This document shows positions 1 to 7,929 of a stretch of DNA of 64,000 nucleotides, one piece after another. How positions within the stretch are numbered: position 1 is the stretch's first letter; every line of letters begins with the position of its first letter. Position numbers and translations under genes: made by a program. The stretch spans positions 1-64,000 of the forward strand of contig LYSV01000008.1 in assembly GCA_001657315.1 (NCBI GenBank), written 5' to 3'. The notes beneath the pieces are model-generated. The model was not told the origin of the DNA and searched no databases. It saw only the letters and a program-made list of their open reading frames with translations. Source of the stretch: Flammeovirgaceae bacterium BBD 1991-12 (GTDB taxonomy: Bacteria; Bacteroidota; Bacteroidia; Cytophagales; Cyclobacteriaceae).

Positions 1-2095
1 GGGAAGGAAGACCGTTCACCGTCAGGCTCACCGCCGAAGGGGCACTCTCACAGCCGCTCACCGTCTGCGTTACATACACCGTCGTTACGCCCGCACTCCC
101 GTTGCTGAAGCCAAGCTCACCGTTCGTCGGGTTCGCAGGGTCAGCCGTTACAATAGGGGTGCTCAGCCCGGCATCGCTGTACCACTGAAGGTTTGTGCCG
201 CCAGTCGTTGGCGTTACAAACGCATCACCCTGGCAGATCGTCTGGCTCTGGTTCGTCACCACCGGGGAGCCGGGAATCGCATTTACCGTTACATTATATA
301 CCGTAGCCGCGGCAGCATCGCAGCCGCTAGCATTGTCATAGTTCACACTTACCGTACGGGCACCCGCTCCGATCCACGTTACCGTCACCGTGTTGTCCGT
401 ACCCGTACCACCGGAGGTGACTGTACCACCGGCGCTGACCACCCACATGTAGTTGCTCTGACCCCCTTCGGTCGTGTACACCACACCCGTAGCACCGTCA
501 CATACCGCGTTCGCACCGCTCACCGTCGGGGAGGGAAGACCGTTCACCGTCAGGCTTACCGCCGAAGGGGCGCTCTCACACCCGCTCACCGTCTGCGTTA
601 CATACACTGTCGTTACGCCAGCACTCCCGTTGCTGAAACCAAGTTCGCCGTTCGTAGGGTTCGCAGGATCAGCCGTCACAATAGGGGTGCTCAGCCCCGC
701 ATCGCTGTACCACTGAAGATTTGTGCCGCCAGTCGTTGGCGTTACAAACGCATCACCCTGGCAGATCGTCTGGCTCTGGTTCGTTACCACAGGAGAGGCA
801 GGGATCGCATTCACCGTTACATTATATACCGTAGCTGCCGCTGCATCACAGCTGCTTGCATTGTCGTAGTTCACACTTACCGTACGGGCACCCGCGCCGC
901 TCCACGTTACTGTTACCGTGTTGTCCGTTCCTGTACCGCCGGAGGTGACTGTACCGCCGGCACTTATAGACCACACGTAGTTGCTCTGACCACCTTCGGT
1001 CGTGTACACCACACCCGTAGCACCATCACACACCGCATTCGAACCGCTCACCGTCGGGGAGGGAAGACCGTTCACTGTAACATTGTATACAGTTGCGCTG
1101 GATGCACTACATCCATTGGCATCATCATAATTCACGCTGATAGTCTGTGCTCCTGCACTATTCCATGTGACCCTTGCAGTATTGTCTGTCCCTGTGCCAC
1201 CCGAGGTGATTGTACCCCCTGCACTTACAGACCACACATAGTTGCTCTGGCCGCCTTCGGTTGTGTATACCACTCCTGAAGCACCTTCGCAAACAGCATT
1301 GGCACCACCAAGCGTGGGAGAAGGATTTGAATTTACTGTTACGGTAGGGGTACCTCCCAAACCAACACCCGTACATCCATCGGAATCTGTAACAGATATC
1401 AGATTATAAGTTGTTGTTGAAGAAGGGGTTACAGGTATATTGGTTCCACTGACATAAGAACCTATAATACCGACCCCGTTATCTATCGCTATAGTATAGG
1501 GCGATGTTCCTCCGGTTATCGTTACCGAGAGATTAGCGGTTTCTCCTTCACAAATGGATGTAGCTCCAGCAAGTATAGCCGACGTAGGTCGATCACTCGT
1601 CAGCGCTCCATGTGAGGTAGTGCCATCCGCCGCTGGAGATGAACCGGTAGCCACAATATCGGAGGGGCCTGAAGGTGCGGTAATCGCGCGAACCTGAAGC
1701 CCTGTAATTGTAAATGCATCAAAAGGCGCTGAGCCCCCTGCCGTATGCGTATAGTCTATTCTAAAAGTGGACGTCCCCCTGGTGAAAGAGAAAGACGGAG
1801 CATCTATTTGCGACCCTGACGAAATGAAAGCCGCACCTGAAGTATTTATAAACTGAAAATTTGCCGGAGCATTAAGAATATAGGTGTATGATAAAGTACT
1901 TCCAAAATCGTTTGTTGCATCCTCTGCAACAATAATATCATCCAAAACAACTGCGGCTCCACCAACACACAGGTCCTTATTCCCGGAAGGGGTAATCGTC
2001 TGGCCCAAGACACCTTGTGACCAGATAAACAGAGCTGAGATTGCCAGCAGAACTGCGGGTCTCTGTTTTAAAAAAATGAATTTGGTTTTAAGCAT
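1..2095 (-). CDS. Large secreted PKD/Ig-like repeat protein, partial at its C-terminus
   Basis: The frame is open from an ATG at 2095 to the left edge, about 698 residues, so the C-terminus is missing. It starts with a signal peptide (MLKTKFIFLK..., hydrophobic stretch, likely cut after VLGQ). A unique region of about 190 residues follows, then repeated domains of two kinds: a PKD-like unit (AVCDGATGVVYTTEGG, then YVW.VSAGGTVTSGGTGTDNT) and an Ig-like unit (NQSQTICQGDAFVTPTTGG, then LQWYSDAG). One pair of units spans 176 residues and recurs almost exactly. Such proteins in Bacteroidota are usually surface adhesins exported by the type IX system, with the sorting domain at the C-terminus, which is outside this window. 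It is the last visible gene of the operon that starts with the STAND NTPase, 72 bases after the lipoprotein. The export route is an inference. Confidence 0.85.
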   Translation of the reverse strand, partial: MLKTKFIFLKQRPAVLLAISALFIWSQGVLGQTITPSGNKDLCVGGAAVVLDDIIVAEDATNDFGSTLSYTYILNAPANFQFINTSGAAFISSGSQIDAPSFSFTRGTSTFRIDYTHTAGGSAPFDAFTITGLQVRAITAPSGPSDIVATGSSPAADGTTSHGALTSDRPTSAILAGATSICEGETANLSVTITGGTSPYTIAIDNGVGIIGSYVSGTNIPVTPSSTTTYNLISVTDSDGCTGVGLGGTPTVTVNSNPSPTLGGANAVCEGASGVVYTTEGGQSNYVWSVSAGGTITSGGTGTDNTARVTWNSAGAQTISVNYDDANGCSASSATVYNVTVNGLPSPTVSGSNAVCDGATGVVYTTEGGQSNYVWSISAGGTVTSGGTGTDNTVTVTWSGAGARTVSVNYDNASSCDAAAATVYNVTVNAIPASPVVTNQSQTICQGDAFVTPTTGGTNLQWYSDAGLSTPIVTADPANPTNGELGFSNGSAGVTTVYVTQTVSGCESAPSAVSLTVNGLPSPTVSGANAVCDGATGVVYTTEGGQSNYMWVVSAGGTVTSGGTGTDNTVTVTWIGAGARTVSVNYDNASGCDAAAATVYNVTVNAIPGSPVVTNQSQTICQGDAFVTPTTGGTNLQWYSDAGLSTPIVTADPANPTNGELGFSNGSAGVTTVYVTQTVSGCESAPSAVSLTVNGLPS
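11..1330. repeat. 528-bp tandem repeat inside the secreted repeat protein gene
   Basis: The stretch beginning accgttcacc at 11 recurs at 539 and again at 1067, a constant period of 528 bp or 176 codons. Units 11-538 and 539-1066 are roughly nine-tenths identical by eye and most differences are at third codon positions. From 1067 only the PKD-like half continues (to about 1330) and it is more diverged. This pattern fits in-frame duplication followed by drift or gene conversion under selection on the protein. The array probably continues beyond the left edge. Confidence 0.9.
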
Positions 2096-2167
2096 CCGTC
2101 TCACGTGCCAGCCTAATACTGTGTATCTGTTTTTACTTTATTATGTAACCTGTCTTTTTCTGCCATT

Positions 2168-3430
2168 TCAAGGTGATAAAAGCCCCAGAGAGGTAGTTTT
2201 TATTAATGTCATCTTCGTCTGACTTTCCAATTGAATTGTTCCGATCATTACAATGGAGCCATCTGACAATTGCAACAAAGAACCGGCAAAATCATCATCC
2301 GTGCCTCCAAAAGAACGGCTCCACTCCAGAACCCCATCAAACGAGGTTTTAGCCAGGAACAGGTTTGAGGCATTGTTTACCTGCTCATTGCCTACTATTA
2401 AAAATCCTCCGTTGTTATCTTCAACTATCGCTACACTCTCTATGTTGTTGGTAACACTGATCAGCGCGCTGTTGATGGGTGCGTCATCATTGCCTACCAG
2501 CACAAAGAAGGCATTGCTTGTTCCGTTGGATTCCACAGAGGTACCTACCACGGCAAACCCCTGGCCGAAGGTTGGTGAAATGAATGATCCACTCTCATCT
2601 GACTGAGAATTGCCAAACCACTGAAACGGGGAAGCTGATGTAGCCACTCCGTCTGCCCCAGCCGGAAACATAAACATATTGAATTCAGGTGGGTTGGTAC
2701 TACCTGTTGGAATCCTGTCTGTAGTACCGAAAAAAAGAAACGAACCATCTGCTTTCTGAACAAGCCCCTCACCACGATCGATCCCCGAAAAACCATAGAT
2801 CCTACGCCAATCGGCCTGATCAAACAATACAAGCGAAGAGGTTACCCTAATGGAAAGAATATCCTCGAGGTCAGTTTCCGGATCATAGCCGGATTTGGTA
2901 ATATCTACATTTGTGGTATATCCGGTGATGATGTAATCGCCATTATCCGTGATCAGCAGATCCGTGGCGATTTCATCATGCGTCGCACTACCAAAAATGA
3001 GGCTATCTATCCGAGCGCCTTCCGGGCTGATCTTAAGGAACATAAGGTCTTTATCCCCGGGAACGTCCTCTACTGTGGAAGCCACCACAATATTGTTACT
3101 GTTGTCAATCTCTACATCGACGGCCTCGGTAATTAAATCACCTCCGAAGGTATTTGACCATATCTCATTGCCAAGAGCATCAACATACACTACGTACAAT
3201 TCAGGCCGGCCATTTAAAAGAGAGCTATTTCCGAGAAGGATAAATCCATCGTTGTATTCCACCAGGTCTACTCCGGTCTGATTTCCATCACCTCCATGAT
3301 ATTTCAAGAAATAATCCTCAAAACGTGGCTCTGTATTGCTTTCTGTATCACAGGCAAACAGCGCACAAAAAAGGATCAGGGTCGTGATCTCTGATACGTT
3401 TGGGATATATTTACAATAATTGCTCTTCAA
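2168..3430 (-). CDS. Lipoprotein with propeller-like repeats
   Basis: The 420-residue product has an N-terminal hydrophobic stretch ending in the lipobox LFAC at about residue 27, so it should be lipidated and end up in the outer membrane. The rest is a series of similar segments with a GG or G turn, a 'GFILLG' or 'GDYIITG' strand and a 'DLMFLK' type strand (for example near residues 45-60, 95-130 and 145-170), which resembles a beta-propeller of bacterial SBBP or delta-60 type. I cannot name a family with certainty. Its start codon directly follows the stop codon of the upstream outer-membrane protein, which indicates translational coupling, so it very likely works with that barrel and with the repeat protein encoded downstream. 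Confidence 0.8.
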   Translation of the reverse strand: MKSNYCKYIPNVSEITTLILFCALFACDTESNTEPRFEDYFLKYHGGDGNQTGVDLVEYNDGFILLGNSSLLNGRPELYVVYVDALGNEIWSNTFGGDLITEAVDVEIDNSNNIVVASTVEDVPGDKDLMFLKISPEGARIDSLIFGSATHDEIATDLLITDNGDYIITGYTTNVDITKSGYDPETDLEDILSIRVTSSLVLFDQADWRRIYGFSGIDRGEGLVQKADGSFLFFGTTDRIPTGSTNPPEFNMFMFPAGADGVATSASPFQWFGNSQSDESGSFISPTFGQGFAVVGTSVESNGTSNAFFVLVGNDDAPINSALISVTNNIESVAIVEDNNGGFLIVGNEQVNNASNLFLAKTSFDGVLEWSRSFGGTDDDFAGSLLQLSDGSIVMIGTIQLESQTKMTLIKTTSLGLLSP

Positions 3431-4519
3431 TTAAAAAATTCTTTTGAACAAGCCTGTTCTGTTCTTCTTACTAATCTTTCTTGGCTTGTAGAGTGGTTTT
3501 ATAAATCCTATACTCACCGCAAGCATATTTAACTTTTTGTCATCATCAACAAAACCATACCTGTAGAGCAGATCCTGATTTAAATATTGGTTATTGATGT
3601 TTATTATATTGTTCATACCCAGCTGATACCTTATATCGAGCATCAGGTAGTTGTATCCTAATCTGTAGCTTAATCCAAAGCCGAAAAGTACCGATCGTGT
3701 AAGCCGTTCTCTCAGATCATCCAGGTCTTCACTGGGCCCGGTAACGGGAAACTCGGTAAGATTCTCATCCCCGGAGGTGGCCCTGTCTGTAAGGCTTACG
3801 TCTGCTCTCGATCTGATCAATATGTGCTGGTTATATCCGGCATATATGAATGGCTGTATTTTATCATATGTTATTCTGTATTTTAAGTACAGGGGAATAT
3901 CCAAATTGGTCTGACGTTCCAGAAAGGACAAATCGTCAACAGCAAACTGTCTGTTCCTGTAGGAATATCTTCGATTGCCAAAATCAACTTCAAGCCCCAG
4001 GCTGAAATTGTCATTTATGTTCCATTCCACGGCCGCTCCAAGTTGAAACCCTGCTTCACTCTTGTAGCTTTCATTCGAGGCATCGGTATTGTCCACTCCA
4101 TAATTCTGTATAACAGAGGCGGAAGTAAAGTTGAACCCTATTCTGGCCAATAGCACAAAAACAGGGGTAGTAGTAAATTTCTCACTCAGGTAAACCATCT
4201 CTACAGGATCTTTATCCGGGTCAATGGCGTACTCCGGGTCCAGTCTCAGCAGCTTGAGGTAACTGTCTTCAGCACTGATAGGGTCATCTATGAAAAGGTA
4301 CGTGCGTGTAAGCAGCCAAAAGGCCTGGATCTTTTGATTTCTGTCAAATCCATCGTCAAGGCAAGGCTTCAGGATGGCAGGAATACCATATAAGTGACCA
4401 TCGGAAAAGCTCTGTCTGGCCCTGTTCAATGTTTCTACACAATTGACCTGCTGTGCTGACAATTGCCATGCCGTTGAAAGAATAATTATCAGTGGAAAAA
4501 GGGCAGTAAAAGCTCTCAA
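3431..4519 (-). CDS. TPR-containing outer-membrane beta-barrel protein
   Basis: The 362-residue product has a signal peptide ending at about LSAQ (residue 22). Residues 25-100 (ETLNRARQSF, KIQAFWLLTRTYLF, AEDSYLKLLRLDP) look like a short helical TPR-like domain. From about residue 120 on the sequence alternates polar and hydrophobic residues and keeps the pattern of PorT-like/OmpA-type barrels: FQLGAAVEWNINDNFSLGLEVDFGNRRY, then LDIPLYLKYRI, then FGFGLSYRLGYNYLMLDIRYQLG. It should sit in the outer membrane with the TPR part in the periplasm. The gene starts 2 bases after the STAND NTPase stop and is followed without a gap by the lipoprotein gene, so the three are one transcription unit. Its exact function is unknown. 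Confidence 0.85.
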   Translation of the reverse strand: MRAFTALFPLIIILSTAWQLSAQQVNCVETLNRARQSFSDGHLYGIPAILKPCLDDGFDRNQKIQAFWLLTRTYLFIDDPISAEDSYLKLLRLDPEYAIDPDKDPVEMVYLSEKFTTTPVFVLLARIGFNFTSASVIQNYGVDNTDASNESYKSEAGFQLGAAVEWNINDNFSLGLEVDFGNRRYSYRNRQFAVDDLSFLERQTNLDIPLYLKYRITYDKIQPFIYAGYNQHILIRSRADVSLTDRATSGDENLTEFPVTGPSEDLDDLRERLTRSVLFGFGLSYRLGYNYLMLDIRYQLGMNNIININNQYLNQDLLYRYGFVDDDKKLNMLAVSIGFIKPLYKPRKISKKNRTGLFKRIF

Positions 4520-4521
4520 AA

Positions 4522-7500
4522 CTAATAATTATTCAGAAGTAGGTTAACACAGGTATATTCAAACGGAATATCGTGGGCTACATAGATTTTCCATTCCTCG
4601 GGACTCATGTTCCTTCTGAGCAGGCCACACATTTTATCTGCCATGAGCGCCGGATTGGTAGCCCATGTTCTCAACTCGCCATCGGCACATGCCGCCAGCA
4701 GATAATTGGAATCGGGGCTAAATTCAATATCCCACACATAAGCATCATTATCGGTCATCTGTACTGGGAGCTCATCCAGCTCATCCATAGCCCACATCTG
4801 AATGGTACCGTCAAAGCTACCCGCTGCCAGTAACCCGCCATTGGGACTGAACTCGATATCGCTTATCCGGCCTTTATGGGTATTGTATTGTCTGATTATT
4901 TTTCTTTGTCGTCTGTCATATATACTTATTGTACCTTTTTCATCCCCTATAGCCAATATATTACCATCGGTACTGAACGCCACGGCATGAATGGGATTTC
5001 CCTCAGACTGCAGTAAAATGTCCTCCGTGAAATTGGACAGTGAAACCAAAATCGCGAGTCCGTCCAGTGTTCCTCCTATCAGATAGTTGCCATCCGGACT
5101 GATATCGATCACCTTGTATTCCCCCCTTGTATTCCTGATCAGCTCACTTGTCATGCTTTTAAGGTCATTCATTCTCATTTGTCCATCACCTCCCACAGAA
5201 ATGAAACGATCCTCTCCCGGAAGCATTTCAATATCATTGACATACGATAGATGACCTGTAATTTTTACCTGACCGGTATTTCCTGTAAGGTCCACCACCT
5301 GAATGTAGGAGGAGTCACTTGCATTGATCATCCATTTTTGATCATGACTCAGCTTCAATACCCGATTCCTGTGCTTGTTGGATAAAATAACGGATTGGTT
5401 CTTTCCTTTTAATGAGCTGAGCACCACCTTGCCCTCAGCGCCTGTACTGTAAAACTGCTCCGACTGCTTACCAAAAACGATGGAACGTATCGAATTGCGA
5501 TGTATTCCTCCTATAGTATTATAGGTTTTTCCGTTAATATTTGCCATGGCGTCATACAAGCTATTATAGATATAGGGGTCATAGGTACGCCCCTCATAGT
5601 CCTTGTTGAACTGATATGACTGTTTTGCCAAAAGTCCTTTCAGGTTTATATCCTCAATACCGAGTGATTTAACGGCCATTGACTGTGCTATAGACTGGTA
5701 CAGCAGTTTCTGAGCACGGTTGTAATTGGTTTCGGCCCGCTGGAACTCCTGCTCGGCCTTGGCGGTCTGTTCCTGTGCCTCAATTCTTTTTTCTTCTGCT
5801 ATCCGTGTTTGGGTTGTGGCTATTTGGGCATTCCTTACGGCTATCTGGCGTTGTATTTCTTCCTGTGTCAGTGCTTCTTTTGCCAGCTTTTCATTTTCCT
5901 CGGCTTTCTTTTGGGCGGTTTCGGCCAGTTCCCGTTGTTCTTCAGCTATTTCTTTTTGTCTGTTGGCCTCATCCCGCTGATTCTGAGCTTCTATACTTTC
6001 TGCTTCGGCAATGCTTCGTTGCTTATTGGCCTCTATATACTGGGCATAGCCTCCAATAAGGAAGATAATAGCGACTACAGCCGCAAAACCAAGTATCAAC
6101 GCTACTACCTTGGCTCTTCGTAGTAATCGTTTCTGAAGCATTTCCTGGTTTTTCTGCTCGGCTTCATAGGTGATCCTACTGGTGTCCAGGAATACTACGG
6201 CCCGCTCAAAGGCCTCATCATAGCGCTTTGCCCATGCTCTTGTCGGCTTTTGTTTCTTTTGCCAGTTCAGCGCCAACTGTAAGTCCGGTGGTCTCCACAA
6301 TCCTGTTCTACCCACCTGATACATTGCTGCTGCTTCCGAAAGCCTGCGGTACATCTGAGCTGATTCATGCTCTTCATCCACCCACGTTTTCAAACGGGTC
6401 CATATCCGCATGAGGCTTTCATGGGCTATCTCTATCTGCGAACTATGATCGAGTTTAACACCCGCCGAAGGCGTTAAAAAAGATCTCCCGGGTTGCCGGA
6501 ATGCTTCTACCACCTCTATGACTTCGTCTTCCGTGGCTTCAGCCAGTTCTGCCACCAGATCAACAGGAACGGCACGCCGCACACCAAAGGTATCAGTTCC
6601 CTTTTCCGTGAGCGATTTGAACAGGATCTCTGCTATCTCCTTCTGACGTGAATTCAATTCATCATAAGCCTCGTTAGCGTGCTGAGACAAGGCCTCCTCC
6701 ATACGTCCGACAGCATTATAGTGCCGAATGTCTATGGGCTCTCCTTCTTCCCGGTATTGTGTCCAGTAGTCCCATGTACGCATCAATGCGTGCTGAAGAA
6801 TGGGTAGCTGATCCTGATCATCCCCCACTTCATTGAGCAGACGTTTGACCAGTCTGGGAGATATTTTGCCTGAAGCTACAGCTACCGGCCCCTCAATAGC
6901 CATTTTTTTCTGATCGCGTGTCATTTGCGGAACGAGGTAGTTGCTCCGGTTTATTATATGGGTCAGGCCATGGAATTTTGCACATTCACCAATGTAATCA
7001 GACCGCATGGTCAGAGCAATGTAGACAGGGATCTCAGTGCTTCCGACTGCTTCCAGAATGAGCTTTACGTAGTGCTTTGCGGTATCTACAGCATGTGCAT
7101 CCGTACCATCTGCATACCGGAACAATTCCTCAAACTGATCTACCAGGATCAGTGTATTCTCGTGGGATCTTTCGAAGTTTCTCTTTATCGCCTCTACCAA
7201 ACCGGAAGGGTTGCCCTTCAGCAGAGATGTTGTGATGGTTCTGTTGATCAGCAGTTCTTCCTCTGTAAGCTCATTGTACTCCGGGTCATTTTTAAGGATA
7301 GATTCCGCGAGATTTTCAATGGGAGAAGAGCCAGGCCGGGTTACCATAATATTCCAGTTCGGCCCGGCGTGGGTCATAAAGCCACCGTACAGGATGGGTA
7401 TTAACCCACAATGCATCAAAGAAGACTTACCACTACCGGAATATCCCAGAACGGCCACAAACCGCTTATCGGCGAGCTTGACAAGGACTTCATCCACCTG

Positions 7501-7650
7501 TCCTTCACGACCAAAAAAGAGATGACATTCATCAATGGAAAAAGGTCTTAGTCCCGGAAAGGGGTTGAACAACGGATCAGCCTGCCATAAATAACCTTCG
7601 TCCTGCTCACCAGCAGAATCCTGATCTCTGTTCAAGTCATATTCTAACAT
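4522..7650 (-). CDS. Membrane-anchored STAND NTPase (nSTAND1 type) with coiled coil and WD40 propeller
   Basis: This 1042-residue protein begins with an nSTAND1-type NTPase: entry motif NPFPGLRPF (29-37), Walker A GYSGSGKSS (69-77), Walker B LILVDQFEEL (167-176) and the late motif IEIAHESLMRIW near 407-417. A single hydrophobic helix lies at about 514-535, right after the basic stretch KRLLRRAK, which by the positive-inside rule puts the NTPase in the cytoplasm and the C-terminus outside. Then come about 130 residues of charged coiled coil and, from about 700 to 1010, WD40-like repeats (for example FSPNGGLLAAGSFDGTIQMW and FSPDSNYLLAACADGELRTW). STAND proteins are usually signal-triggered switches. 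Here the propeller would be in the periplasm near the co-encoded outer-membrane barrel. It is the first gene of the operon. Topology and role are inferences. Confidence 0.9.
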   Translation of the reverse strand: MLEYDLNRDQDSAGEQDEGYLWQADPLFNPFPGLRPFSIDECHLFFGREGQVDEVLVKLADKRFVAVLGYSGSGKSSLMHCGLIPILYGGFMTHAGPNWNIMVTRPGSSPIENLAESILKNDPEYNELTEEELLINRTITTSLLKGNPSGLVEAIKRNFERSHENTLILVDQFEELFRYADGTDAHAVDTAKHYVKLILEAVGSTEIPVYIALTMRSDYIGECAKFHGLTHIINRSNYLVPQMTRDQKKMAIEGPVAVASGKISPRLVKRLLNEVGDDQDQLPILQHALMRTWDYWTQYREEGEPIDIRHYNAVGRMEEALSQHANEAYDELNSRQKEIAEILFKSLTEKGTDTFGVRRAVPVDLVAELAEATEDEVIEVVEAFRQPGRSFLTPSAGVKLDHSSQIEIAHESLMRIWTRLKTWVDEEHESAQMYRRLSEAAAMYQVGRTGLWRPPDLQLALNWQKKQKPTRAWAKRYDEAFERAVVFLDTSRITYEAEQKNQEMLQKRLLRRAKVVALILGFAAVVAIIFLIGGYAQYIEANKQRSIAEAESIEAQNQRDEANRQKEIAEEQRELAETAQKKAEENEKLAKEALTQEEIQRQIAVRNAQIATTQTRIAEEKRIEAQEQTAKAEQEFQRAETNYNRAQKLLYQSIAQSMAVKSLGIEDINLKGLLAKQSYQFNKDYEGRTYDPYIYNSLYDAMANINGKTYNTIGGIHRNSIRSIVFGKQSEQFYSTGAEGKVVLSSLKGKNQSVILSNKHRNRVLKLSHDQKWMINASDSSYIQVVDLTGNTGQVKITGHLSYVNDIEMLPGEDRFISVGGDGQMRMNDLKSMTSELIRNTRGEYKVIDISPDGNYLIGGTLDGLAILVSLSNFTEDILLQSEGNPIHAVAFSTDGNILAIGDEKGTISIYDRRQRKIIRQYNTHKGRISDIEFSPNGGLLAAGSFDGTIQMWAMDELDELPVQMTDNDAYVWDIEFSPDSNYLLAACADGELRTWATNPALMADKMCGLLRRNMSPEEWKIYVAHDIPFEYTCVNLLLNNY

Positions 7651-7929
7651 ACTCGATGGCTGAGGCTCGTTTAAAAAATCATTTTAAGTAGTCGAAAAAA
7701 TATTCGTTAAATCACTTAAAATAAAGACTTTACAATTAAAAATACAAAAAAATATCGCCATTCACGCTGCTTCGGTCAACAGCTTAAAACAGCAAGGCCC
7801 TTTACTCGCCAACTCTCCAGACTTTATACTGCGAAATATTGTTTTATACACTAAAATAATCAATTTTCAATCAGAATAATACCAGAGAACAGTCTAAAAC
7901 CAACATCAGTGATGCTACTCATCTAAAAT
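7651..7929. other. AT-rich gap before the STAND operon
   Basis: This 279-bp gap has to hold the promoter of the STAND operon (minus strand) and the end of the transporter-fusion transcript. I see no exact TAnnTTTG element and no strong hairpin. A TTTTTTTG stretch (minus strand, near 7745) could be the -33 part of a promoter. Confidence 0.35.

Noticed and set aside
474-716. 80-codon plus-strand frame at the left edge
   Set aside because: It is antisense to the PKD/Ig repeats; the minus-strand frame runs unbroken through the region.
11-1330. Regular repeats considered as a CRISPR-like array
   Set aside because: The period is 528 bp with no spacers, and the repeats are in-frame coding units.
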